Assembly (NCBI GenBank): GCA_026393755.1
Contig: JAPKZO010000028.1
Coordinates: 124,001-188,000, forward strand
Length of the DNA: 64,000 nt
Reading direction: 5' to 3'
Source: Acidobacteriota bacterium
Lineage (GTDB): Bacteria > Acidobacteriota > Vicinamibacteria > Vicinamibacterales > JAKQTR01
The translations under genes were made by a program, and so were the position numbers. The notes under the pieces are model-generated. The model worked only from the letters and a program-made list of their open reading frames with translations. It was not told where the DNA came from and did not search any database. Positions 9,871 through 18,165 of the stretch are shown piece after piece (the stretch's first letter is position 1; each line of letters opens with the position of its first letter).

Positions 9871-11466
9871 GACCGGCTTCAGCAGCAGATCCTGAAAGTC
9901 GAAGCTGAAGTCGGTGGCGGGCGACACGGCCTGCATTTTCGCCTGGTCAATCGATCCGTCCGGGTTGAGCGCAAACGTCACGAACGCGTCGGCTCGCAAC
10001 TCGCGGTCCCTCCATCGCACAACAAACGTGTCGTGCTGCCAGTGCTCGATGTCACCTACCAGCGACGGCGTGTGCGAGAAGCGCATCACGAGCTTGCCCT
10101 GCTCGACCGCGATGGTGACGTCGCCGTACCATCCATCAGCATAGGTGCCCGCATACCCGGCCAGCGGCAGCGACGGCTTCGATGTGGCATCGCGCGCGGC
10201 GGCGGCCTTCTTCTCAGCGTCGGCCCCGCTGGCGTCCTGCCGCGCCGCCACGGCGCGGTACGCCTCAATCCAGTCGGTCTGCTGTGTCACGCCGAGATAG
10301 TGATCGACGACGTGGTACGCGATTGAATCGAAGGCCTCACCGGATTCCTGGTTCGTGAGCACGGTCACGCCAAGGCCGATCTCAGGCAGCAACATCACCC
10401 TCGACACGTAGCCGGGCAGTCCTCCCGTGTGCGTCACCATCTTCTTTCCGCGGTAGTCGCGGATGTTCAACCCCAGCGCGTAGCCCGAGAAGTTGTTGCG
10501 CTGAGGCGCCAGCTCGGCCGGCGGATTCGATGGCGAGAGCGGCGTGACGATGGTCGTCAACTGACGGGCCGTCGCCTCCGAGAACAGCCGCGAGCCGTCA
10601 GGGAGACGCCCGTTGGCCAGCAGCACGCGCATCCACTTCGCCATGTCTTCGGCGCTCGAGTTGATGCCACCTGCCGGATTCGTGTTGTCGCTGTCGAAGG
10701 GCGCGATCGGCCTGACCTTGCCATCCACGCTGGCATGCGGCGTCCCGATATTGCCCGAGGCCGCCGCAGCGGAGTGCCGCACGTTACTGCCGGTCATGCC
10801 GACCTTCGCGAGAATCCGCGTGCTGACAAAATCCTCCCAGCTCTGGCCGCTGATGGTCTCGATCAACTCGCCCGCCACGAGGTAGAGCACATTGTCGTAG
10901 GCATAGGCGCTGCGGAAGCTGGTGGCAGGCTTGATGAAGCGGAGCCGTGCGGCAATCTCCTTGCGGTTGTACGTCGATGACGGCCACCACAACAGGTCGC
11001 CGGCTCCGAGGCCCAGCCCGCTTCGATGAACGAGCAGATCGCGCACGGTCAATTCGCGCGTGACAAACGGATCCCACATCTGGAAGCCGGGCAGATAGCG
11101 GACAACCGGCGCGTCCCACGCAACCTTGCCTTCCTCAACCAGAAGCCCGATCGCCGTTGCCGTGAACACCTTCGTGTTCGACGCGATGCCGAAAAGCGTC
11201 CGGCCGTCGGCAGGCGCCGGATCGCCGAGCTTGCGGACACCGTAGCCTTTGGCCGCCACCACCGTGCCGTCTTTGACGATGGCCAGGCCGATACCGGGCA
11301 CTTCGAACGTCTTCATTGCGCGAGTGACCCAGGCGTCGAGATCGGCTGGCGCGGCGGGCGGTGCGGGTGCTGGTGCCGCGACAGGCGCTGACTGCCGGGC
11401 GTGAATGCTGCTGACGAGTAGAAGGACGGCAAGCGGGGCGAAGCCCCAGCGGCGTAGGGTGCGCAT
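9862..11466 (-). CDS. Exported serine hydrolase, class C beta-lactamase / DD-peptidase fold
   Basis: This 534-residue protein has a signal peptide (WGFAPLAVLLLVSSIHARQ). The penicillin-binding fold is recognised by S96-N-T-K99 in FGIASNTKVFTATA, a Y-x-N element in AYDNVLYLVAGE, and the third box HTG in VTHTGGLPGY. The C-terminal ~100 residues (YAGTYADGWYGDVTIAVEQG onward) look like the DUF3471-type beta-barrel often fused to such enzymes. Family members include esterases, D-aminopeptidases and penicillin-binding proteins; beta-lactam resistance should not be inferred. A TATACT box lies exactly 6 nt before the ATG and no Shine-Dalgarno is present, which suggests a leaderless transcript. Confidence 0.9.
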   Translation of the reverse strand: MRTLRRWGFAPLAVLLLVSSIHARQSAPVAAPAPAPPAAPADLDAWVTRAMKTFEVPGIGLAIVKDGTVVAAKGYGVRKLGDPAPADGRTLFGIASNTKVFTATAIGLLVEEGKVAWDAPVVRYLPGFQMWDPFVTRELTVRDLLVHRSGLGLGAGDLLWWPSSTYNRKEIAARLRFIKPATSFRSAYAYDNVLYLVAGELIETISGQSWEDFVSTRILAKVGMTGSNVRHSAAAASGNIGTPHASVDGKVRPIAPFDSDNTNPAGGINSSAEDMAKWMRVLLANGRLPDGSRLFSEATARQLTTIVTPLSPSNPPAELAPQRNNFSGYALGLNIRDYRGKKMVTHTGGLPGYVSRVMLLPEIGLGVTVLTNQESGEAFDSIAYHVVDHYLGVTQQTDWIEAYRAVAARQDASGADAEKKAAAARDATSKPSLPLAGYAGTYADGWYGDVTIAVEQGKLVMRFSHTPSLVGDIEHWQHDTFVVRWRDRELRADAFVTFALNPDGSIDQAKMQAVSPATDFSFDFQDLLLKPVKK

Positions 11467-11472
11467 CCGTGC

Positions 11473-11478
11473 AGTATA
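11473..11478 (-). promoter_or_regulatory. -10 box of a probable leaderless promoter (serine hydrolase gene)
   Basis: TATACT reads on the minus strand and ends 6 nt before the ATG at 11466, so transcription would begin at or next to the start codon. No TTGACA-like -35 is visible. Confidence 0.55.
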
Positions 11479-11499
11479 CGAAATCGGAGGGGCTTCTGA

Positions 11500-12894
11500 T
11501 TACTTAGTCATCGCGACGCGGCTCCTGGCGAGCAACTCGCTGGCGTCGAATACGCGGCCGCCCCGGATGACCGAGGAGATTCGGGCGAGATCGGCGGTAT
11601 TGTTCAGCGGATCGCCCGCTACGATGAAGAAGTCGGCGTCAAGGCCAGGCTTGATGCCGAACTGCGCGGCGGGGCGTCCCAACATCAGCGCGCCGTTGAT
11701 CGTCGCCGCGCGAATGGCCTGAATGGGCGTCAGGCCGGCTTCCACCAGCGCCGCCATTTCCCGCTGCACCGCGACGCCAGGCGCCGGGTACCCGCCCAGT
11801 TCGAAGCCTGAGCCGGCGGCCACACGGCCACCAGCTCTGACGAACCTGCGGATAAATGCCAGCTGACTGGTCCACACCTTGCGCGCCCGGGTCACTTCTG
11901 CCGGTGGGAGCTTCGCAAGCGCGTCAACAATCGCCTGCCGGCGCGCGGCTGGCAGCAATTGGAGCGACGCGTCCTTGGCGGCCGCCTTGGGGTACGCCCG
12001 CGCCCGCCCAGCCGCCAGCATCGGTACCAGGGTGATCTTCGCCCGCGCCAGACTGATGGCCAGCGTCGCCAGTTCCTTGGCGGAGGCCGCCAGCCATGTC
12101 TCGTCCGGCGTGCCTGTCCTAGCCTGAGTCGGATACGCCAGCGTCTCGATCGAATGGACGCGGGCGGCAACGAGATCCCGCATGGAAGACGCGCCGGGTT
12201 GAGCGCAGATGCGGACTCTTGATCCTCGCAGCGCCGCAACCATCGCCCGGTATGCATCCGGTGTCACGTTGTCGTACCCCGCGATCCAATCCACGCCGGA
12301 CGCCACCTGGCGGGCCGCTTCGTCGGCCGCGGCAGCCGCATCGGGAGCGTCAAACAACAAGCGCCCGGGGCTCGCCGCCTGATCGATGCCGCGTCCGCTG
12401 GTCGACAATGCCGGCGCATCGATCGCACCAGACGCCGAACGCCCGCGCTGCGCCACGCCCCACGCGGTTCGCACGTTGACCACGCGGGTGGTCGTCACAC
12501 CGTGCGCGAGGCTCAGCATGTAGAAGTAGTCGGCGTCCAGATCGCTGGTCGGTGCCGCCCACGCGTGCGCGTCAATCAGGCCCGGCACAAGCGTCGCATC
12601 TTTCAGAGTGAGACGCCTGACCGCGTCTGGAACATTCGGCGGCAGCCCCTCCGTGACGCTCGTGATCCGTCCCTTCTCAATCAGCACGGCTCCGACCGCC
12701 AGGTACTTCCCGGCGACCACGTCGAGGATGCGTGCGCCGGTGATGAGAACGGAGGAAGCGTCTGGTGGAGTGGCGGGCGCAGGCGATTGCGCGGCGATGA
12801 AGGTGCCGAGGACGAGGACGGCGACAAGCGTCACGATGCGCCTGGTTGCCCGCGCGGCCGACAGGATCGGGAACCAGCGGTTCGGACTGAACAC
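11500..12894 (-). CDS. Exported amidohydrolase-fold protein lacking the metal-binding residues
   Basis: This 464-residue protein has a signal-like N-terminus (RRIVTLVAVLVLGTFIAAQ) and the layout of imidazolonepropionase/prolidase-like amidohydrolases: a small beta domain, LVPGLIDAHAW, the HGVTTTRVV region, and the C-terminal LGRPAAQFGIKPGLDADFFI segment. The expected metal ligands look lost. HxH is HAW, the IK carboxylated Lys region reads WIAGYDN, the next His region reads CAQPGA, the IEH motif reads IETLAYP, and the usual GTD motif reads AGSGFE. It is therefore probably not a metal-dependent hydrolase. The start is GTG at 12894, 6 nt after a TATGAT box. Confidence 0.82.
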   Translation of the reverse strand: MFSPNRWFPILSAARATRRIVTLVAVLVLGTFIAAQSPAPATPPDASSVLITGARILDVVAGKYLAVGAVLIEKGRITSVTEGLPPNVPDAVRRLTLKDATLVPGLIDAHAWAAPTSDLDADYFYMLSLAHGVTTTRVVNVRTAWGVAQRGRSASGAIDAPALSTSGRGIDQAASPGRLLFDAPDAAAAADEAARQVASGVDWIAGYDNVTPDAYRAMVAALRGSRVRICAQPGASSMRDLVAARVHSIETLAYPTQARTGTPDETWLAASAKELATLAISLARAKITLVPMLAAGRARAYPKAAAKDASLQLLPAARRQAIVDALAKLPPAEVTRARKVWTSQLAFIRRFVRAGGRVAAGSGFELGGYPAPGVAVQREMAALVEAGLTPIQAIRAATINGALMLGRPAAQFGIKPGLDADFFIVAGDPLNNTADLARISSVIRGGRVFDASELLARSRVAMTK

Positions 12895-12900
12895 TGTGAG

Positions 12901-12906
12901 ATCATA
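12901..12906 (-). promoter_or_regulatory. -10 box of a probable leaderless promoter (amidohydrolase-like gene)
   Basis: TATGAT on the minus strand ends 6 nt before the GTG start at 12894. No Shine-Dalgarno lies in between. Confidence 0.5.
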
Positions 12907-13019
12907 TTCCTTCTTGCGTCTGACGGGGACGCGGCCCGGACCCTCGTCTCGATGGCTGACGTCGTATCATTGTGGGTCAGGGGTAGGGCTGTCGTTTCGT
13001 GCTCCATTGAGAGGAACCT

Positions 13020-13619
13020 ATGAAGAATCGCGTGCGCACGTCGGTTGGACTCTTCGTTGTAGTGCTCATCTTCGCCGGGTCCGCCCTGGCGCGGACCGGA
13101 ACGCCGGCTGGCTCGCCACCCTCTGTGTCAGGGGCCGCACAACAGGCCACAAAAATCCAGGACTTTCCGGGCGTGGTCAACTTCGCACCCGTCGACGACA
13201 CGTTTGCATGCGGCGGGGCAATGAAGCCGGAAGCCGCCGCCGAACTGAAGAAGCGCGGCTACAACGCGGTGGTCAACTTCAGGCCGTCCGACGAGGAGGG
13301 CGCCAATGTCGCGTCGGAGAAGGAGGCCGTCGAGAAGGCCGGCATGAAGTTCATCCACGCACCCTTCCGGCACACCGACGCAAACTTCCAGTCCGCGGTC
13401 GACACGTTTCTGGCTGCCGTAAAGGACCCGGCAAACCGGCCGATGCTGTTCCACTGTGCGTCTGGAGGCCGGGCTTCGGCGATGTGGTTCTTCAAGCGCG
13501 TATTGGTCGATGGCTGGACCATCGACAAAGCGCTGCCCGAGGCCGAGTCAATCGGCCTCACGTCGGCAGCTCTAAAGACGCTGGCCGTGGACTACGTGAA
13601 GAAGGCGCAGGCAAAATAG
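13020..13619 (+). CDS. Exported protein-tyrosine-phosphatase-like protein (DUF442/BLH-like, C-X4-R)
   Basis: This 199-residue protein has a signal peptide (TSVGLFVVVLIFAGSALA). The mature part has the dual-specificity-phosphatase layout: GAMKPEAAAELKKRGYNAVV (substrate/strand region) and the P-loop LFHCASGGRASAMWFF with H145, C146 and R151. The spacing is Cys-X4-Arg, not the canonical Cys-X5-Arg; DUF442/TIGR01244-type proteins share this shorter loop. Cellular substrate is unknown; export makes intracellular phosphotyrosine signalling unlikely. GAGAGGA precedes the ATG. The gene diverges from the amidohydrolase-like gene across about 125 bp and is convergent with the DUF4139 gene. Confidence 0.85.
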   Translation: MKNRVRTSVGLFVVVLIFAGSALARTGTPAGSPPSVSGAAQQATKIQDFPGVVNFAPVDDTFACGGAMKPEAAAELKKRGYNAVVNFRPSDEEGANVASEKEAVEKAGMKFIHAPFRHTDANFQSAVDTFLAAVKDPANRPMLFHCASGGRASAMWFFKRVLVDGWTIDKALPEAESIGLTSAALKTLAVDYVKKAQAK

Positions 13620-13622
13620 TTT

Positions 13623-15830
13623 TCACTTTCGTCCGTCGAATGACAGCGCCTGCACGAGCGCGTCGAGTTCGCTCTGCAGTTTCTGTTGCTTCGTCACGCG
13701 ATCGGCGATTTCGCGCTTGATCGCGTCGAGCCGGGTTTCCTGCTCGTCCAGTTGGCGCGTGTACCGCGTGACCAGATTCTTCTCTTCCGCGCTGCCCTTG
13801 AGCGCCTTCAGGTTCTCGCGCAGCCGCTCCTGATCCGCGAAGATCTGGCCCTTTTCGTTGTTCCGTGCGTTGATCTCGGAGACCACTGCCGCAATCTCGC
13901 CCTTCTTGGCCATCACGGCCCGCAACGCCTGCTCCACCTCAGGCGTCAACGTGCGCTGACTGACGAACAGCGTGAGTTGTTCGTCGGTCACGGCCGACAC
14001 CTGGTAGGTCGATTCCACCGGGCGTACCTCTTCGACCGCTAGCGTCGCCGTGGATTTCGCCGCAATCGGTACGCGGAACCGGTAGACGCTGGGCGCGGTT
14101 TCGTCCGGCTTCGTCGCGCTGACCAGCTTCCAGCCAGCCCGGTTTGGGTGTTCAACCACCAGCATCCTGGCCTTCGCGTCCTGGTTGCGCACGGTGTAGG
14201 TGCGCTTGTCGCGGAACTCGCGCTGGAAGATCATCGTGCCCTTCGCGATCCGCACGCTGCTGACGCGCTCGGGCCCGGCAGGATCCTGCTTCCAGTCGAC
14301 CAGTAGAGCGAGATCGGCCGCGTACGACAACAGCCGTTTCTCACCCGGTTTGACGGCATCCATCAGTCCCTCGCCGGTGAAGGTGGCGTCCTCCAGAACC
14401 GAGTAGCTTCCGCCATCGAGCGTGAACGGCGTCGAATTGGTCAGCCAGACGGCGCTGCGCGCCCGCTGCGCCGGCGATGCACTGCTCCACACCGACACGC
14501 GCTCGGCCTCGACCGCCGCTGACACGATCGGGACAAGCGCCGACTGGTTCTTGCGGATCGTCACAGGTTCCTTGAGCCGATATTCGAACAGGTCGCCCAG
14601 TTCGCGGCCCTGCACGCCGCTGCCAACCGCGTCGGCATTCGCGTAGAGTGCGTCGACCATGCTGGCTGCGGCAGAGACCGTCACCGCCTCGGCCATTCCA
14701 CCAACCAAGCCACCAACCACCCCACCGGGGATGCCGCCAGTGAAGCCGCCGGCAAGGTTGCCGCCAACGCGCACCGGCGCCCGGGGCGCTGCCATTAGCG
14801 CTGCCGGCGCCGCTTCCATCTTCGCGTCCGGCGACAGCGCGGCGTCGTGCGTCTGGGGCGTCAACTGCGCGGCCGACGGCAGCGGGATCACAGGCCGCCG
14901 CCCGTAGAACGGCTGCGACAGCGGCTGAATGAACGACTGCGGCGAGCCCGCAACGAGCGAGAGGTCGACGTTGGTCCAGTCCTCGCCGATGGTGTTGTCG
15001 ACAATCGCCCAGCCCTGAAGGAGCGGCTTGTCGCCGGCCTTTGCGGGAAGCACGAGGCGATACGTGCTCTTCCAGATGGGCACCTCGCTGATGTAACTCA
15101 CGTAGAGTTGCCGCTCACCAGCGCCAGCGGTCGCAATCGACATCCTCCGCAGGTCCTTCTGCCGCGTGGACGACACGATGTCGAGGTACCGGCGGATATC
15201 CGTCCTCAGGTCGCCTTCAAGAACACGCACCGAAAGACGCGGTGTGACGTCAAAGCTCTTGATGTCGCCGGCGTCGGTGACAATTGCCAGCTCGCGTGCG
15301 TCGACCTGCTTGTCGCCCTCCCCGCGCGTCCGCTGCTCGACCGCCAGGATGCGTCCCGTCACCGGGCCGCCGGCGCTCTGCACTTCGACCTTCGCTCCAC
15401 GCAGCGCGGAAAGAACCGCCAGCAGCGTGGTGTCCTCGCCGATCGGAAGCGACAGCGCCCCCAGCTTCCGGCTGGCGGGATCATCGGTGTTGAAACTGAC
15501 CCCGGTTACCTTCCCGTTGCCCAGATCGACTGTTGTGAGCGACATGAGCACGTCGTTCAACTGACCGCTCGTGAAGTCGATGGTCACCTGCTCGGTACCG
15601 CGCACGCGGCCGAGATGCTCGAAGAACCCGACGCCGTTCTTGTAGAGCACGACACGTTTGACGGGCAGTCGTGCCGGCGCGCTGCCGAGCATCCCCGTCA
15701 CAATGGGCCCGCCAACGAGCGGCGCCGCCGGGGGCGGATTCTTCGGCGGGACGGCCGGCGCCTGCTGCGCAAGCCCGGGGACCTGGGCGAGAAGGGCAAC
15801 GACGCACGTGACGGGAACCAGGAGTCGCAT
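13623..15830 (-). CDS. Exported DUF4139 domain protein with C-terminal coiled coil
   Basis: This 735-residue protein has a signal peptide (VPVTCVVALLAQVPGLAQQ). The body matches DUF4139-type proteins: an N-terminal beta region (VVLYKNGVGFFEHLGRVRG), a middle section with SYISEVPIWKSTYRLVLP and AIVDNTIGEDWTNVDLSLVA typical of DUF4139, and a C-terminal coiled coil from about residue 620 onward, rich in E/K/Q/L. A Gly-rich stretch (GGNLAGGFTGGIPGGVVGG) sits in the middle as a probable linker. The function of the family is unknown; E. coli-type relatives have been called mucoidy-inhibitor-like. GGAGG precedes the ATG by 5 nt. Confidence 0.85.
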   Translation of the reverse strand: MRLLVPVTCVVALLAQVPGLAQQAPAVPPKNPPPAAPLVGGPIVTGMLGSAPARLPVKRVVLYKNGVGFFEHLGRVRGTEQVTIDFTSGQLNDVLMSLTTVDLGNGKVTGVSFNTDDPASRKLGALSLPIGEDTTLLAVLSALRGAKVEVQSAGGPVTGRILAVEQRTRGEGDKQVDARELAIVTDAGDIKSFDVTPRLSVRVLEGDLRTDIRRYLDIVSSTRQKDLRRMSIATAGAGERQLYVSYISEVPIWKSTYRLVLPAKAGDKPLLQGWAIVDNTIGEDWTNVDLSLVAGSPQSFIQPLSQPFYGRRPVIPLPSAAQLTPQTHDAALSPDAKMEAAPAALMAAPRAPVRVGGNLAGGFTGGIPGGVVGGLVGGMAEAVTVSAAASMVDALYANADAVGSGVQGRELGDLFEYRLKEPVTIRKNQSALVPIVSAAVEAERVSVWSSASPAQRARSAVWLTNSTPFTLDGGSYSVLEDATFTGEGLMDAVKPGEKRLLSYAADLALLVDWKQDPAGPERVSSVRIAKGTMIFQREFRDKRTYTVRNQDAKARMLVVEHPNRAGWKLVSATKPDETAPSVYRFRVPIAAKSTATLAVEEVRPVESTYQVSAVTDEQLTLFVSQRTLTPEVEQALRAVMAKKGEIAAVVSEINARNNEKGQIFADQERLRENLKALKGSAEEKNLVTRYTRQLDEQETRLDAIKREIADRVTKQQKLQSELDALVQALSFDGRK

Positions 15831-15894
15831 TCATTCCTCCACTGCCATTAGACACCGGACCTCTCAGATCCAGTGGCTCACTTCGTACTGATCG

Positions 15895-18165
15895 TTAGAA
15901 CTCCACCCGCAGGCCCCCGACGTACGTCCGGCCCCACTGATAGGTCGGCTTCGGGCGGCGGAGCCTCCGGTCCCACTGGTAGATCAGCAGGTTGTCGCGG
16001 TCATAGAGGTTGTCGACCTCGAAGTAGACGATCGCTGACGCGCGGCCGCGCGTCAACGTCTTGTCGACGCGAACGTCCAACCGATGGTACGGCGCGTACT
16101 CGAGAGTGTTGATGCGCGTCAGATCAAAGACCGCCCGGCCCGCCTTGATCGAGGCCGTCGGGCTGAATGGCGTATAGGGATGACCGCTCACGTAGCGCCA
16201 CCGCAGGCTGGCAGCCCAGTTCGCGGGGCGGGTGTAGTTCAGTTCCAGTCTGGCCTGATGGCGAAGTTCGTGCTGGGCCCGCCGCCAGACATTGTCGAAG
16301 CCCATCTGTGACACCCGCCAGTACGAGTAGTTGGCGACAACCTTGAGATGCTCGCCGGGACTCGCCGACACCACGGTATCGACACCTCGGGCACGAACTC
16401 TGCCGCCGCTTGTCAGCTGCCCGACAAACGGCGATTCGAAGTCCGCCACCGCGTCAACCAGCACATGGCCTGGCGCCAGGCGGTCAACCGGGTAGTTGCG
16501 GTAGTGCTTGTCGAATCCTTCGATGCCAAGGTGAACCCCGCGGTGCATTTCAAGATCAACACCCCCACCGCCCTGTGTCGACGCGATCGGGACAAGCGAC
16601 ACGTTCTGCGGCGCGCTCGCCATCCAGATGTAGGGCACGGCCTGTCGATATTCGCCCCAGTAGCCGACCAGCCTCGCCCGGTTCCCGAGCAGGTAGTCGC
16701 CCTTGAGGCGCGGGCTTCCCGTCGTGATCCCCGACGCGCCCCATCTGTCGACACGCAGGCCCGCTGACACCCGGCCCCGGCCGAACAGCGGCTTCGTCGT
16801 CTCGACGTATCCGGCGACATCGGCGAACGACTGCCGGCTCTTCGCCGAGATGTTCTCGCGAATCGGCGAATAGGGCGTCCAGACGCCGTACGCGAGCAAC
16901 TCGTAGTCGAACGTGAAGGCCTTGACGGCCAGGCCAGCCAGCACGCTGCCAATCCGCGTCTGCCGCCGCAGATCGGCTCTGAACCTGATGTCCACATCGC
17001 GCCCGCGATCGAGTCCATCGACGATGGCCCCGTTCCGGGACTTTGCGTCGATCTCGCTCGTGCCAATGCTCGCCACCACGGTCGAGGCGGTCTTCGGCGA
17101 CCAGGTCGAGTCCAGCCTCACCCCGGCCAGACCGACCCGTTCAGTGCCGTCGATCCGGTCCGTCCCTCCGTCGTAATCCTCGATCTGGACGGAATCACTG
17201 GCTCCGATGCCAAGGAACCTGACACTGTGTCTGCCGCCCACCCTCCGTTCGACGCGCACCAGTGCGTCCGCGTACTTCGGGACGACCTGCCCTCCCTCCT
17301 CGTGGAACGTCAATTCGAGCAGGCTGCGCCGCACGGAAACGACCCATGACCCCTTGCCGTCGCCAAACGGCCGTTCGATCTCGCCCATCGCGCCGCCGAC
17401 GCCAAAGCCCAGCATGCCGTGCAGGCGGCCGGCCTTTGCCGGCCGCAGCGAGATGTCGGCGACCGAGGACATCCGTTCGCCAAACGAGGCGGAGAACCCG
17501 CCAGCCTCGATCGTGCCGACATCGATGAGCCACGGCGGGATCATCGACAGGCCTCCGCCGGTGCCGCCCTGCGCCCCGAAGTGATTCGGGTTTGGCACAT
17601 CGAACCCGTCGATGCGCGTCTGGTTCTCTATGGCGCCTCCCCCACGCACGAGCAGGTCGTTGCGGTTGTCCTGGGAAGCGGCCACGCCGGGTTGCGACTG
17701 AAACGCGCGGAACACGTCCTCGAGCGCGCCAGGGGCAGCCGCAATCGCGGCTCCCGTCAACACTGGTGCAGCCGCGTTCGTGATGGTCGTCGCGTCGGGC
17801 AATCGTGGAGCGGCGCCTCTGGACTCGACCTGCATCTTCAGCCGATACGCCACCTCGACGATGGCGTCGCACGGCGCTCCCGCGAGTTCAACGCGGAGCG
17901 GTGAGATCTCGGCGAAGCCCGGCGCGGACGCGGCCAGCAGATATGAGCCGCGCGCCAGGTTCAGGAGTTCGAAGCCGCCGTCGGCGCTGGTGGTCGTGGA
18001 TGCCGCGACGGTGTCGTCGTGCCGCGCGACGACGTCCACGCCAGCCACGCCGGCGCGCGACGCCTGGTCCACGACCGTTCCGGACAGGCGGCACGGACCC
18101 GGCTGCTGCGACGCAGCTTGCAGCAGGATGGCGACACCGATCGCCCCGATCGCGCCAACGGCCAT
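15895..18165 (-). CDS. TonB-dependent receptor-like outer-membrane protein with carboxypeptidase-regulatory-like N-terminus
   Basis: This 756-residue protein begins with a short signal segment (VGAIGAIGVAILLQAASQQ) and a carboxypeptidase-regulatory-like domain (CRLSGTVVDQASRAGVAGVD...). A plug-like region follows (DLLVRGGGAIENQTRIDGFD), then an outer-membrane barrel ending in a terminal Phe (GGLRVEF), the usual C-terminal signature for barrel insertion. The ATG overlaps the stop codon of the upstream ABC permease by 1 nt (TAATG), so it is the last gene of the efflux operon. Its ligand is unknown. The linkage suggests a role with the pump, either in regulation or in retrieval of the exported compound. 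A GC-rich perfect inverted repeat lies inside it at 17425-17446. Confidence 0.86.
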   Translation of the reverse strand: MAVGAIGAIGVAILLQAASQQPGPCRLSGTVVDQASRAGVAGVDVVARHDDTVAASTTTSADGGFELLNLARGSYLLAASAPGFAEISPLRVELAGAPCDAIVEVAYRLKMQVESRGAAPRLPDATTITNAAAPVLTGAAIAAAPGALEDVFRAFQSQPGVAASQDNRNDLLVRGGGAIENQTRIDGFDVPNPNHFGAQGGTGGGLSMIPPWLIDVGTIEAGGFSASFGERMSSVADISLRPAKAGRLHGMLGFGVGGAMGEIERPFGDGKGSWVVSVRRSLLELTFHEEGGQVVPKYADALVRVERRVGGRHSVRFLGIGASDSVQIEDYDGGTDRIDGTERVGLAGVRLDSTWSPKTASTVVASIGTSEIDAKSRNGAIVDGLDRGRDVDIRFRADLRRQTRIGSVLAGLAVKAFTFDYELLAYGVWTPYSPIRENISAKSRQSFADVAGYVETTKPLFGRGRVSAGLRVDRWGASGITTGSPRLKGDYLLGNRARLVGYWGEYRQAVPYIWMASAPQNVSLVPIASTQGGGGVDLEMHRGVHLGIEGFDKHYRNYPVDRLAPGHVLVDAVADFESPFVGQLTSGGRVRARGVDTVVSASPGEHLKVVANYSYWRVSQMGFDNVWRRAQHELRHQARLELNYTRPANWAASLRWRYVSGHPYTPFSPTASIKAGRAVFDLTRINTLEYAPYHRLDVRVDKTLTRGRASAIVYFEVDNLYDRDNLLIYQWDRRLRRPKPTYQWGRTYVGGLRVEF
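17425..17446. repeat. Intragenic GC-rich inverted repeat (9-bp arms)
   Basis: GCGGCCGGC (17425-17433) and GCCGGCCGC (17438-17446) are separated by CTTT. A related but imperfect GGCCGGC-TTTG-CGGCC element lies at about 4578-4596 (minus reading) in the M14 gene. Confidence 0.5.
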
